Shown one piece after another: positions 28,104 to 37,737 of a DNA stretch of 64,000 nt. The translations under genes and the position numbers were made by a program. Every line of letters starts with the position of its first letter. The first letter of the stretch is position 1. The stretch lies in assembly GCA_046290815.1 (NCBI GenBank), contig JBKBUF010000010.1, positions 62,001-126,000 on the forward strand. The letters run 5' to 3'. The notes below the pieces were generated by a model. That model saw only the letters and a program-made list of their open reading frames with translations, was not told the origin of the DNA and did not search any database. This DNA comes from JBKBUF01 sp046290815 (GTDB lineage Bacteria; Bacteroidota; Bacteroidia; Cytophagales; Cytophagaceae).

Positions 28104-29193
28104 ATAAATATTTTAGACTTAAGAGCTGTAATGGTATACGAAGGTGATAATAACAAATTTGTTTGTCCTATAATCTTTATAAAAATTTTAAGAAGGAATT
28201 TTACAAGATTTAATTTTTTATGTTTGGAGTAACAATAAAAACTATTGGTGTAACTACCTTTAAATCCTTTTGATTGAACTAATTCTTTTAACTGAATAGG
28301 ATATAAAAGCCTTTCAGTCCAATTTCCTGTATATGGATCACAAGTGTTGGAAGGATGATCTGGTTTATAGCTTATTGATCCTGTGTTGATATATTCGTTT
28401 GTGGAAATTTGTATATCATCCTGCCTCTGTCCCCTTGTTTCCCTGGCTAAAAATATTATTTCATTCTCAGATAACTGTGGAGCAAACTCTTTAATTAGTT
28501 GTTTATGTATTTCATAAAATGGTTTTTCAATATCTCTTTCTTTCCATCCTTCAGTTTTTTTTCTTCCAAGATGTTCTGCCCTAAAATGAAGTTTTAATAT
28601 TCTTTTTCTTATAAATGGATTATGTGGATTTGCACTGGTCATAAAAATAATTGCAAAACTCCCGTTTATTTTATATGCCTTCTCAAACCATTCATTCAGG
28701 TTGTAAATATGTTTCAAAACATCCATGGAACATATTAAGTCAATATTTATATTGGAGGAGTTAACGAAATCCAGGATTTCATTTATTTCACCGCAAATAA
28801 ATGAATCAGGCTGTAATCCTAAAATGCGGCTTATAGTTTTACATCTTTCACAGAAACATCGTATATGTCGCTATAGATAACATTTTTAAATCCAAGTTGT
28901 CTGACAAAAAAAGACAATAATCCACATCCACCACCGTAGTCTATAAAAGTCGATTCTTCAATTGGTTTGGATAATTGTTTAAGAGCCTTTGCCATTAATT
29001 GTGTATAAACAGGCAGGTAAAAGTCCAGTGAGTTTATATATGATTGTAAGTATTTTTTGTTGTAGGATGAAATTTCAAGCTGATCCAGGTTTAATGTGTT
29101 AAGCTTGAAATGAAGTTTGGCAGCTGCATTGTTAAGTTGTGAAACGACTTCTAAGCTTAGGTTATGGGCTTTTGGAAAAGGTAGATAATTCAT
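28100..29193 (-). pseudogene. SAM-dependent methyltransferase, split by one-base frameshift
   Basis: Two minus-strand frames are halves of one protein. The N-terminal half (28831-29193) contains the SAM motif FIDYGGGCGLLSFF and runs to IYSDIYD before a TAA. The C-terminal half (28100 to about 28845) continues in the next frame with ISRILGLQPDSFICGEIN and then DLICSMDVLKHIYNLNEWF, the usual post-motif region. The break is at about 28837-28845, where the minus strand reads GAT GTA AAA CTA TAA; one extra base (for example GAT TGT AAA ACT ATA) restores a single ~365-residue frame. It is either a recent null mutation in a glycan-modifying methyltransferase or an assembly error at an A4 run. Confidence 0.85.
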
Positions 29194-29345
29194 TAATAAA
29201 ACTCATTAATATCTATTCAAAGATCGAAATTTTTTTAAATTTAGAGTGGTTTTCTTAGATAAATTGAATAGTCAAAGGTTTTAAATTGCAATAAAAATTA
29301 GTAGGTTTATAAAACTGATTTGTGCAAAACTTGAATACCAAGCCA

Positions 29346-30605
29346 ATGAAAATGCTTAGATCCTCCATGTGGGCTGGCTTGTCTGTTGTTGTAAGAGCAA
29401 TTTCAAGTATTGCTGTAAATAAGATATTTGCAAAATTTTTTCTTCCCCATGATTTTGCCCTACTTGCTCATTTTCAAAATTTATTAACCATTTTTTTAAT
29501 CGCCCCTACAGATGGTGCAAATCGCGGGTTAATTAAATACATTTCATCCAAAGAAGAGTCAGATACATTTAAAAGTAAAATAATTAAATCTTCTCTTTAT
29601 TTAAATGCATTGTTTTTTGTTTTATCTGCAATTTTGCTGGTGATATTCAATACTTATTTTACATCACTGTTTGCTGGCAAAATTTCATCCTGGATATGGA
29701 TCGGAGTTGTTATTTTACTTTTATTTATTCTTTTACTCAATTTTATATTTCAGGCTATTCTTCTGGCAAAAGATGAGCTGATAAAATATGTCCTGTTAGT
29801 GGCATCTTCATCTATCATAACTATATTTTTAGTATATCTTACCTCTGTTTATGATAGTAAATCATGGGCATTTATTGTGATTGGATTTGGTTCTGTATCG
29901 GTATCAGGCATTTCAGGATATTTTGCCTTAAAGAAAATAAATCTTAGGGAGGTAATTAGTGCCAAGGTTTCAAAGGGTGATCTGAATAAACTATCTCAAT
30001 TTGTATTGATGGCTCTAAGTGTATTGGTATTTGGAAAAATAGTTGAATTTTCAGTAAGGCATTATTCCCTGACTACCTTTGGTGCATATGATACTGGTTT
30101 GTGGCAATCCGCAATAAAATTTTCTGAATATTATGTTATGGCTTTTACCAGTATTCTTTCATTAGCGTATTATCCCAAAATTACCTCAATGGTAGGAAAT
30201 AGAATAGGGTTATCATCATATGTTAAAGAATGGCTTGGTATTTCTATTCCGGTATTACTGATAGCATTTATTGTAATTTATTTATTGCGGGATTTTATAA
30301 TCGGATTTTTCTTTGATCAATCCTTCAAGCCTGCTACTCAATTTATGCTTTTCCTGTTATTAGGAGATTTTCTTAAAATGCTGTCATTCTTTTTTGGGAA
30401 TCTTGTAACAGCAGAAGCCAAAACAAGGCTTTTTGTCCTTCTTCAGGCTGGGTCAGCAATATTTTACATTTTATTAATTTATATCTTAACTCCAATAATT
30501 GGTGTACAAGGGTTTTTAGTGGCACATTTTATCAGATTTGTTGCATATTTTTCGGTCCTCTTTTTTTATTACAAAAATTTGATTTTTAATAACAAAGGGA
30601 GTTAA
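29346..30605 (+). CDS. Wzx-like polysaccharide flippase (MATE/MOP superfamily)
   Basis: This integral membrane protein of about 419 residues has roughly twelve hydrophobic segments. It begins MKMLRSSMWAGLSVVVRAISS, and the early region (ALLAHFQNLL...DGANRGLIKY) resembles WzxE-type O-antigen/ECA flippases. It would move an undecaprenyl-linked oligosaccharide across the inner membrane. The ATG at 29346 is preferred over the GTG at 29322. A GT2 gene follows two bases later, so they form an operon. Confidence 0.85.
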   Translation: MKMLRSSMWAGLSVVVRAISSIAVNKIFAKFFLPHDFALLAHFQNLLTIFLIAPTDGANRGLIKYISSKEESDTFKSKIIKSSLYLNALFFVLSAILLVIFNTYFTSLFAGKISSWIWIGVVILLLFILLLNFIFQAILLAKDELIKYVLLVASSSIITIFLVYLTSVYDSKSWAFIVIGFGSVSVSGISGYFALKKINLREVISAKVSKGDLNKLSQFVLMALSVLVFGKIVEFSVRHYSLTTFGAYDTGLWQSAIKFSEYYVMAFTSILSLAYYPKITSMVGNRIGLSSYVKEWLGISIPVLLIAFIVIYLLRDFIIGFFFDQSFKPATQFMLFLLLGDFLKMLSFFFGNLVTAEAKTRLFVLLQAGSAIFYILLIYILTPIIGVQGFLVAHFIRFVAYFSVLFFYYKNLIFNNKGS

Positions 30606-30607
30606 GC

Positions 30608-31543
30608 ATGAATCCACTGGTAACCATTATTTGTATTTCATATAATCATGCTCCATTTATAGGTAAAGCATTAGACTCAGTTTTAGCCCAGGATTATAAG
30701 AATATTCAAATTTTGGTGGTAGATGACAATAGTTCCGATGATTCTGTTTCACAAATAAAATTAACTTTAAAACACAACCCCGAAGTAGTTTTCATTGAAA
30801 ATCGAACAAATCAAGGTAATTGTAAATCTTTCAATAGAGCTTTGAAATTGGCAGAGGGTAAATATATTGTTGATTTTGCTTTAGATGATATAATGAAGCC
30901 TTGCATGGTTTCCAAAATGGTACAAACTTTTGAAAATTTACCAGCTGAGTTCGGTGTTTTGTATTCAGATGTTGAAATAATAGATGAAAAAGATAAAGTA
31001 ATCTCGCAGAGTAGTATTTCAGACAATACTCCCAATGTGAGTGAGATTTATAAATTTTTGGTAAAGAAAAGTTTTATAAATCCGGTTGGCATGATGGTGA
31101 GGAAAAATGTTTTACATGAGCTTGGGGGGTATGATGAGAACCTGGCCTATGAAGATTTTGACTTTTGGATTAGATCTTCCAGAAATTATAAATATCAATT
31201 TTGCCCTGAGGTCTTATTCAGTAAAAGAATAAGCTCCGGGTCTCACTCTTCTGCATTCTATAGTAAAAATAATCATGTAATGAATCTCAGTACTTTTAGA
31301 GTCTGTCAAAAAATAGCCTGGTTAAACAGAAATAATGAGGAGGATGAAATGCTTGTCAGTAGGATTAATTTCGAAGCCAGATTTTGTTTTTATATGCAGC
31401 AATTTCAGCTTGTGAATAATTACAGAGAACTATTGCGAGGATTAGGTAAGAGATCGTTGCAACTGGAAGTAATTTGGGGTTTAAGCTTGCTGAGACTTCC
31501 GGTCCATATTTTTTACAAAACCTACAGGAGAATTGTATCATAA
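30608..31543 (+). CDS. GT2 family glycosyltransferase
   Basis: This 311-residue GT-A enzyme has the nucleotide-binding start IICISYNHAPFIGKALDSVL, the VVDDNSSDDS acidic site and a DFALDDI metal-binding motif; a YEDFDFWIR motif provides the likely base. Its family adds a sugar to a lipid-linked glycan in the cytoplasm. It is co-transcribed with the flippase. Donor and acceptor are unknown. Confidence 0.9.
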   Translation: MNPLVTIICISYNHAPFIGKALDSVLAQDYKNIQILVVDDNSSDDSVSQIKLTLKHNPEVVFIENRTNQGNCKSFNRALKLAEGKYIVDFALDDIMKPCMVSKMVQTFENLPAEFGVLYSDVEIIDEKDKVISQSSISDNTPNVSEIYKFLVKKSFINPVGMMVRKNVLHELGGYDENLAYEDFDFWIRSSRNYKYQFCPEVLFSKRISSGSHSSAFYSKNNHVMNLSTFRVCQKIAWLNRNNEEDEMLVSRINFEARFCFYMQQFQLVNNYRELLRGLGKRSLQLEVIWGLSLLRLPVHIFYKTYRRIVS

Positions 31544-31568
31544 ATGTGTTTAAGTTGCTACTGTGCAT

Positions 31569-32876
31569 TTATTTTTTATTCTGAAGCTCTCCTTTTTTAT
31601 CCAGATATTCTATGGCACTATAGTAGTTCCATTCAAATTCCGTAAAATTTTCCGGTTTAGAGTCACTTAGGTAAATAATCTTGCAGTAATCCAGCATGTT
31701 AGGATTGTTTCTCATTCCAGGCCAGGTTAAGTATTTAAGTCCGCCTTTGTATAATTTCTTTTCATGTAATTCTTTAAGAAAAGATACTTTAATCGCCGTC
31801 AGATATAAAGAATAATAAAAAACAGGGATAATTAAAGTCAAACTCACTGGAATAAGAAAGTGCAATTTTGTTTTTTTAATTAAATCATTTCCTGCTATAG
31901 CTCCTGCAATTACCAGAAGAAAATATGGTTGTAAAAAGAATACATAGTTGTCCGGCACATCAAACCTCATGGCAAATCCCCAGAACGGAAGTATACCAGA
32001 TATAATAAGGATGAAAAATTTTTTGTTCGTATTATAAATACGGATCAGTCCTAATATGAAAAATATTATAAATATATGGAAATTGTAAGCAAGGTATCCT
32101 AAGCTCTTGATTCCACCTTTCAGGAAAGTTGTAAATTCAAGTCCCAGTACCTTTTCGCCGATTTCCTTATTTTGAAAAAATATACTGCTGATGGTATTGG
32201 TTTGGTATATCAGTGGTATAATGAGTAGTATTGAAAAGATCAATGTTACAATGCTTACTGAATAGATAGTATTGAGGTTGATCTGGTAATTATTTGAGTG
32301 GATCAGATAAATAAAGAAGAACGGAATTAATAAGATATTTTGTATGTGTATTATTAATATCAATCCATATATGATAGAGGTTGCATAGTTATTATCATTT
32401 TTGTTATTGATAAGATCACAGATGGTTAAGTATAAAAGTATTGAAAAGAATAAGTTGTTGAACGAGTATACCTCAATAATTTCAGTTTGCCGCCAAAAGG
32501 TAAAAGAAAGTCCCATTACAACAACGGAGCATAATGCTGTGATTTTATTTTGTGTTAGCGTAAATATGGTTTTATATAAAAAGTATAAGGCTATTATAGA
32601 TGAAAGTATGGAAAATAAAATTCCTGAAAAATAGATTGAAAATGGAGTGCTCTTGTAAAATAAAGCAAATGCATTGGCATAAAGAAAGTGACTTACTGCT
32701 GCAGTAGATAATTCATAGCCTTGTTCCGCTGCTTTGTAAAATCCCAATGAATCGCCAAAAGTCATTGATGTGCTTCCATTGTATAGATAGATACAAAATA
32801 AGCATGCGAATACCAGTAAAGGATATAAATCTTTTATAAAAGAAATTCTATTATTTAGGAAGCTTAGGTTTTTCAT
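31569..32876 (-). CDS. DUF2723-like membrane glycosyltransferase (GT-C type)
   Basis: This hydrophobic protein of 435 residues has at least ten membrane segments. The first loop (MTFGDSLGFYKAAEQGYELST) and the SFTFWRQTEIIEVYSFN motif match the DUF2723/GT-C family, which uses polyprenol-linked sugars outside the membrane. The start at 32876 is chosen because AGGAGG at 32881-32886, formed by the last two codons of rsgA, lies four bases before this ATG; a longer frame from 32897 would overlap rsgA. Confidence 0.78.
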   Translation of the reverse strand: MKNLSFLNNRISFIKDLYPLLVFACLFCIYLYNGSTSMTFGDSLGFYKAAEQGYELSTAAVSHFLYANAFALFYKSTPFSIYFSGILFSILSSIIALYFLYKTIFTLTQNKITALCSVVVMGLSFTFWRQTEIIEVYSFNNLFFSILLYLTICDLINNKNDNNYATSIIYGLILIIHIQNILLIPFFFIYLIHSNNYQINLNTIYSVSIVTLIFSILLIIPLIYQTNTISSIFFQNKEIGEKVLGLEFTTFLKGGIKSLGYLAYNFHIFIIFFILGLIRIYNTNKKFFILIISGILPFWGFAMRFDVPDNYVFFLQPYFLLVIAGAIAGNDLIKKTKLHFLIPVSLTLIIPVFYYSLYLTAIKVSFLKELHEKKLYKGGLKYLTWPGMRNNPNMLDYCKIIYLSDSKPENFTEFEWNYYSAIEYLDKKGELQNKK

Positions 32877-32877
32877 T

Positions 32878-33786
32878 TTACCTCCTGTTATCTTCATCCA
32901 TCATCATGCTGATATAACTTTCGTACCTGCTTATTGAGATTTCCCCTTGTTCTACTTTCTGTAATACTGCACAGCCTGGTTCATTTATATGTTTGCAGTT
33001 ATTGAATTTACATTCATTAATCAGTGATCTCATTTCAGGGAAATAGTGCGACAGCTCTTCTTCACCTATTTCAAATATGCCTAATTCTTTTATTCCCGGT
33101 GTGTCAATGATAAAAGTATTGTCATTTATCTGAAACATCTCGGCAAATGTAGTAGTATGTGTGCCTTTGCTGCTAAAATTGGAAACCTCCGCTGTCTTCA
33201 GGTTAAGTTCCGGTAGTATAGCATTAATAAAACTGCTTTTTCCTACACCTGAGTGTCCGGATAGTAAACTTATTTTTCCTTTTAGTAAAGATTGTACATC
33301 ATCAATACCTCTATTTTCTTTTAACGATGTTACCAAACATTTATAATTAAGCTTTTCGTAAATTTCAATTAAATAATTCTGGTATTCTTCAAGCGCCTCG
33401 TCATATAGATCCGCTTTGTTGAAAATTAGCACAGCCGGGATCCCGAATGCCTCACAGGATACTAAAAACCTGTCGATGAAGCCAAGTGAGGTTTTTGGAT
33501 ATACAAGGGTTACTACCAGGATAGATTGATCGAGGTTAGAGGCTATGATATGTCCGAAGGCTGTCTTGTGAGAAGATTTCCTTATTAAATAGTTTTCTCT
33601 TGGATGTATATCAGTAATGATAACAGTATTTTCGGCGACATCTTCTGTTTGAAAAGTTACTTTATCACCTACAGCAATTGGGTTTGTAACTTTTAATCCG
33701 TGTGTTTTAAATTTACCCTGTAGTCTTCCTTTGTATTTGTTTCTATCGGCTCCTAAAATGTCGTACCAGGAGCCGGTAGACTTCAT
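32878..33786 (-). CDS. rsgA: Ribosome small-subunit-dependent GTPase A
   Basis: This circularly permuted GTPase matures the 30S subunit. It has an OB domain (~1-70), then NKAD (G4) before the P-loop SGHSGVGKSS, a DTPGIKELG G3, and a C-terminal zinc knuckle (C-x-NNC-x-H-x5-C pattern in ECKFNNCKHINEPGC). The ATG at 33786 is preferred: GGAAGGA precedes it, while the ATG at 33801 lies in the waaA end. Co-directional with waaA upstream and DUF2723 downstream with almost no gaps. Confidence 0.95.
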   Translation of the reverse strand: MKSTGSWYDILGADRNKYKGRLQGKFKTHGLKVTNPIAVGDKVTFQTEDVAENTVIITDIHPRENYLIRKSSHKTAFGHIIASNLDQSILVVTLVYPKTSLGFIDRFLVSCEAFGIPAVLIFNKADLYDEALEEYQNYLIEIYEKLNYKCLVTSLKENRGIDDVQSLLKGKISLLSGHSGVGKSSFINAILPELNLKTAEVSNFSSKGTHTTTFAEMFQINDNTFIIDTPGIKELGIFEIGEEELSHYFPEMRSLINECKFNNCKHINEPGCAVLQKVEQGEISISRYESYISMMMDEDNRR

Positions 33787-33788
33787 TA

Positions 33789-35045
33789 TTAATCCTTCCA
33801 TTTCTCTCCTGATTTTTGGCTTAATATTTCGTTACAATATTGGATGATTTTTTCAGTTGCGCCTGCATTTTCATCTATATATTTTTTACAAACTTTTCTT
33901 ATTTCAGTTAGTCTTTCCGGAGTATTTATTTTATAAATTATTGAATTCATTTCTTCAGCATTGTTTACAGAAAAAGCAGCGTTTAATGAAATCAGATCGC
34001 CTGCTTCCGGAAACTTTTTATACTCAGGTCCGAAAAATACCGGAAGTCCGAATGTTGCTGCTTCAAGTATATTATGTAAACCTTGTTTAAAGGCCCCTCC
34101 GATAAAAGAAAAACGGCCAAATCGATATATATGACTTAGGATGCCAATATTATCTATAAATAGAACATCCTCACTGGATATTTTTCCAATGGAATACTTT
34201 GTGCATGTCGTATTTATGCGGGCAATATATTCATCTATTTCTTTTTGCTTAATCTCGTGTGGAGCTATGATAAACTTAAAATGCTTTCCATAATTATTAA
34301 TATAGGAAATGATCACTTCCATGTCTTCAGGCCAAACACTACCAGCAATAAATACCGGTTTGCTTTGACAGAATTCTTTTATGAGAGGAAATTCTTTTTG
34401 GTTAGCAGCTGTTTCCTTTACCCGGTCGAATCTTGTGTCGCCGGCAAACTCTGCATCTTTAATACCATGGTGTTTTAGCAACTCTACTGAGCTGAAGTTT
34501 TGTACATATATTTTGTGGAACATCTTCAGAATATTCAAGTAGAATTTCCCATAAGGTTTGAAAAATAATTGGTCCCTTCTAAAGGCAGCGGAAAAGCAGA
34601 TGCAAGGGATATTATTTTGGTTTGCTTCTTTAATGTAGAAATGCCAGAATTCATATTTGACAAATAACACAACTGAAGGCCGGGTGATGGAGATTAGTTT
34701 TCTGGCATTGTCTTTGGTGTCGATAGGAAGGTACATTGTATGAAATGCCTTTTCATAGTTTTTCCTGATTTCGTATCCGGATGGAGAATAAAATGTAACA
34801 AGTAATTTGTGATGAGGAAAAAGTTCTATCATTTTTTCCATTACCGGTTTTCCCTGTTCAAATTCTCCTAGAGAGGCACAATGGAACCAGATAACAGGGG
34901 AGGTGTTTAATTCAAATTTTTTTCTTAGTTGTTGTTCCCAGTTTTTCCTTCCATTTACCCAAAGGCGGGCCTTTTCGTTAAAGAATGATGCCGTCCGGAT
35001 AGATAAATTCAGAATACCGATAATAAGCGAATAAATGCCTTCCAT
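33789..35045 (-). CDS. waaA: 3-deoxy-D-manno-octulosonic acid (Kdo) transferase
   Basis: The 418 residues match WaaA/KdtA: an N-terminal hydrophobic anchor, PVIWFHCASLGEFEQGKP containing the catalytic Glu (E in GEFEQG), VTFYSPSGYE, and a C-terminal nucleotide site FIGGAFKQGLHNILEAATFGLPVFFGP. It adds Kdo to lipid A on the cytoplasmic side of the inner membrane. The gene overlaps the possible upstream start of rsgA. Its presence shows that the organism makes a Kdo-containing lipid A core. Confidence 0.95.
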   Translation of the reverse strand: MEGIYSLIIGILNLSIRTASFFNEKARLWVNGRKNWEQQLRKKFELNTSPVIWFHCASLGEFEQGKPVMEKMIELFPHHKLLVTFYSPSGYEIRKNYEKAFHTMYLPIDTKDNARKLISITRPSVVLFVKYEFWHFYIKEANQNNIPCICFSAAFRRDQLFFKPYGKFYLNILKMFHKIYVQNFSSVELLKHHGIKDAEFAGDTRFDRVKETAANQKEFPLIKEFCQSKPVFIAGSVWPEDMEVIISYINNYGKHFKFIIAPHEIKQKEIDEYIARINTTCTKYSIGKISSEDVLFIDNIGILSHIYRFGRFSFIGGAFKQGLHNILEAATFGLPVFFGPEYKKFPEAGDLISLNAAFSVNNAEEMNSIIYKINTPERLTEIRKVCKKYIDENAGATEKIIQYCNEILSQKSGEKWKD

Positions 35046-35123
35046 TCAATAAAATTTAAGCTAATTTAGGTAATATTGATTTATAAATTCCTTTGCTCCT
35101 AACTATTAATATATTTTATTAAT

Positions 35124-35155
35124 TTTGAACTGGTTTTAAATAAGTTGTACCTTAG
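35124..35155 (+). promoter_or_regulatory. Candidate Bacteroidota-type promoter of the MFS gene
   Basis: TTTG at 35124-35127 is followed after 20 bases by TACCTTAG at 35148-35155. This matches TTTG / TAnnTTTG with one mismatch in the minus-7 box. The ATG lies 44 bases downstream. Confidence 0.4.
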
Positions 35156-35198
35156 AAAATCGTTATTTTTCAGTTAAACCATTAGTTATATTTCCTAA

Positions 35199-36503
35199 AT
35201 GGAATCTACTTTAATGCCTCAAAAAATAAAATTCAGGGATGTTGTAAATATCACTGTAATTGTTGCAGCCCTTGGATATTTTGTTGATGTCTATGACCTG
35301 GTACTTTTTCTGATTATAGGAAGAAGAAGCCTTCAGGATCTTATCCCGGGGATAGGTGAGGGACTGGAAAAGAACTTTGATCTGTTGCTCAATATCCAAA
35401 TGACGGGAATGTTAATCGGAGGTATCTTATGGGGAGTATTAGGAGATAAAAAAGGAAGACTATCTGTATTGTTTGGTTCTATTCTTATGTATTCTCTGGC
35501 CAATATAGCAAATGGATTAATGGCCAATGTGAAAGCTGAACCGGATACCATTATTTTCCTTTATGGAGCATTGAGACTTATAGCAGGTATTGGACTTGCT
35601 GGTGAGCTTGGAGCAGGTATCACACTGGTTTCTGAAATCATGAGCAAGGAAACCAGAGGATATGGAACTATGATTGTAGCATCGGTCGGTGTTCTGGGTG
35701 CAGTGGTGGCTGGCTTAATAGGTGGTTCCGAAACTATAAGCTGGGAAATTACCTATTACATCGGAGGTGGATTAGGACTTACCTTACTTCTGATGCGTAT
35801 AGGTGTATTCGAATCGGGTATGTTTGAAAATGTAAAAGCAAAAGAAGTTACTAAGGGGAATTTCTTTCAACTTTTCACCAATAAAAAAAGGGCCTTTAAA
35901 TACATCAATTGTATTTTAATAGGACTTCCTGTTTGGTATATTATCGGGATACTGATTGGAAAAGGTCCTTTGATTGCGAAAGTTCTTGGAGTAAACGGAG
36001 CAGTGGTGCCGGGGAACTGTGTTATGTTATGTTATTCGGGACTGGTATTCGGTGATATATGTAGCGGTGGCCTGAGTCAGTTTCTTAAAAGCAGAAAAAA
36101 GATTTTTTATATTTTTTATACACTGGCGATTGTTTTGATAGCAATATATCTCTCCTTACATAACGTAAGTAATGTTGTGTTTTATTCGCTGGTGTTTGCT
36201 CTTGGGTTTTCTGTAGGCTTCTGGGCAGTATTGGTGACGGTAGGGGCAGAGCAGTTTGGTACTAATATGCGTGCAACTGCTGCAACCACCATTCCTAATT
36301 TTGTCAGAGGTTCACTTGTTCCTGTTACCGCTATGTTCTGGTATTTCTGGGAGTTGTTTAAACCTTCTGATTATGCCATTGTTTATGCAGCAATGGTAGT
36401 GACAGCTATTGTGATGACGATTTCTTTTGTTTCCTTGTATTTTCTGGCAGAGACCTTCGGTAAAGATCTGGATTACCTTGAGGGAGAAAAAATCTTCCCC
36501 TGA
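35199..36503 (+). CDS. Major facilitator superfamily transporter
   Basis: The 434 residues contain twelve hydrophobic segments. Segment 1 contains GYFVDVYDLVLF, and the loop 2-3 motif GDKKGR is the standard MFS motif A. Metabolite:H+ symporter or sugar-porter type members have the same first-helix Asp pattern, but the substrate cannot be inferred. It is monocistronic, with a hairpin overlapping its stop codon. Confidence 0.88.
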   Translation: MESTLMPQKIKFRDVVNITVIVAALGYFVDVYDLVLFLIIGRRSLQDLIPGIGEGLEKNFDLLLNIQMTGMLIGGILWGVLGDKKGRLSVLFGSILMYSLANIANGLMANVKAEPDTIIFLYGALRLIAGIGLAGELGAGITLVSEIMSKETRGYGTMIVASVGVLGAVVAGLIGGSETISWEITYYIGGGLGLTLLLMRIGVFESGMFENVKAKEVTKGNFFQLFTNKKRAFKYINCILIGLPVWYIIGILIGKGPLIAKVLGVNGAVVPGNCVMLCYSGLVFGDICSGGLSQFLKSRKKIFYIFYTLAIVLIAIYLSLHNVSNVVFYSLVFALGFSVGFWAVLVTVGAEQFGTNMRATAATTIPNFVRGSLVPVTAMFWYFWELFKPSDYAIVYAAMVVTAIVMTISFVSLYFLAETFGKDLDYLEGEKIFP

Positions 36504-36523
36504 CAGGTACAGCAGGGGAAGAT
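36492..36523. terminator. Hairpin overlapping MFS stop codon
   Basis: A perfect 11-bp stem ATCTTCCCCTG / CAGGGGAAGAT (36492-36502 and 36513-36523) contains the MFS stop codon (36501-36503). It lacks a T tract. It sits between convergent MFS and peroxiredoxin genes. Confidence 0.6.
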
Positions 36524-36546
36524 AAACAGAGGTTCAATTGATAATC

Positions 36547-37176
36547 TTAGTGTGTAGAAAGATATTTTGCTACGCTATCTCTGGTAGCTTTAAGCGCATC
36601 TTTTCCTTCTTCCCAATTTGCAGGGCAAACCTCACCAAATTTTTCATTGTGGTGCAATGCATCAACTATACGAATTGCTTCATCAATGTTTCTTCCTAAA
36701 GGAAGATCATTAACCAACTGATGTCTGATTATACCGTTTTTGTCAATAAGGAAAGTAGCTCTGTAAGCAATCGGAGTGCCGTTAAAGCTCATTAGTCCGT
36801 CCTCATTGTATTCAAAATCTCCTGCAAGAACCCCATAATTGATTGCTATTGTTTTAGAAACATCTGCTACCACAGGATATGTTACACCCTGGATTCCTCC
36901 TTGTTCTTTAGGAGTGAGCAACCATGCAAGGTGAGAGTTTTCAGTATCAGTTGAGCAGCCAACTACCGCTACATTTCTTTTTTCGAATTCCGCAAGTTTT
37001 TCCTGAAAAGCAAGAATTTCAGTCGGACAAACGAAAGTGAAATCTTTTGGGTAAAAAAAGAATATCACATCTTTTTTTCCAAGATATTGTTGTAGTGAAA
37101 AATCCTCTACAATCTCTTCGCCGTTGATAACAGCCGGCGCAGTAAACACAGGCGCTTTTTTTCCTACTAATGCCAT
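36547..37176 (-). CDS. Typical 2-Cys peroxiredoxin (AhpC/Prx1 type)
   Basis: The 209 residues have peroxidatic C50 in FTFVCPTE and resolving C184 in EVCPANW. This is the Prx1/AhpC subfamily that reduces hydrogen and alkyl peroxides in the cytoplasm. The ATG at 37176 is chosen because the longer frame from 37233 adds 19 residues unlike any peroxiredoxin. No AhpF reductase lies nearby, so thioredoxin is the likely reductant. Confidence 0.94.
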   Translation of the reverse strand: MALVGKKAPVFTAPAVINGEEIVEDFSLQQYLGKKDVIFFFYPKDFTFVCPTEILAFQEKLAEFEKRNVAVVGCSTDTENSHLAWLLTPKEQGGIQGVTYPVVADVSKTIAINYGVLAGDFEYNEDGLMSFNGTPIAYRATFLIDKNGIIRHQLVNDLPLGRNIDEAIRIVDALHHNEKFGEVCPANWEEGKDALKATRDSVAKYLSTH

Positions 37177-37298
37177 ATAATTTGTTTTAAGTTTAAATGA
37201 TAATGAGTTGTATAAATTGATATTAAAACTCAATTCAACGAGGGCAAAAATAGCTTTAGGAATGGCTAATTCAAACTGTTTTTTTTATAAATAAAAAT

Positions 37299-37327
37299 AA
37301 AAAAAAGCCTCACGGAGGCTTTTTTTA
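37299..37327. terminator. Bidirectional terminator upstream of peroxiredoxin gene
   Basis: A stem AAAAAAAGCCTC / GAGGCTTTTTTT with a 3-4-base loop has T-rich flanks in both directions. It lies 123 bases upstream of the peroxiredoxin start, where no gene ends, so it may terminate an unseen small RNA or act as an attenuator. Confidence 0.75.
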
Positions 37328-37737
37328 GAAACTGAAGAAATTAAACAGGTTATGAATTAAACGGTGTTTGCTTATTTATACTTTAGACATTTAAAAGGTA
37401 ACCGACTTTGATAAATTATTTTTTTATTATTGTTTTAATCATTAAAGATTAACCTTTTTGAATATTACAGAGCTTGTTCCCGGGGTATTTAAAGTTAAAT
37501 TTTTTCGGGCAATCTCTGTCTTTTTGTCTAAAAATGAGATGGTTAATATTGTGAAAAGTAGTAATATTTTAACCAAAAATTTTAAGTCTGACATATAAAT
37601 GACACTTTATTAATACTAAATACCGTAAAATTACAAAAGGTAACTACTTATTTGGGTATTATTACGGAAGTCAATGATTTACAGATTTAATTGTGGATAA
37701 TTTTCGATAAATAGTAAAAGTTATAAGATATGTATAT
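37328..37737. other. Gene-free stretch, 410 bp
   Basis: Very AT-rich sequence with no credible open frame of either strand. The terminator at its left end suggests that a leftward transcript starts somewhere here. No tRNA-like or known RNA fold was recognised. Confidence 0.5.

Noticed and set aside
37177..37233. N-terminal extension of the peroxiredoxin
   Set aside because: The extra 19 residues are unlike peroxiredoxins; the ATG at 37176 gives the normal MALVGKKAP start.
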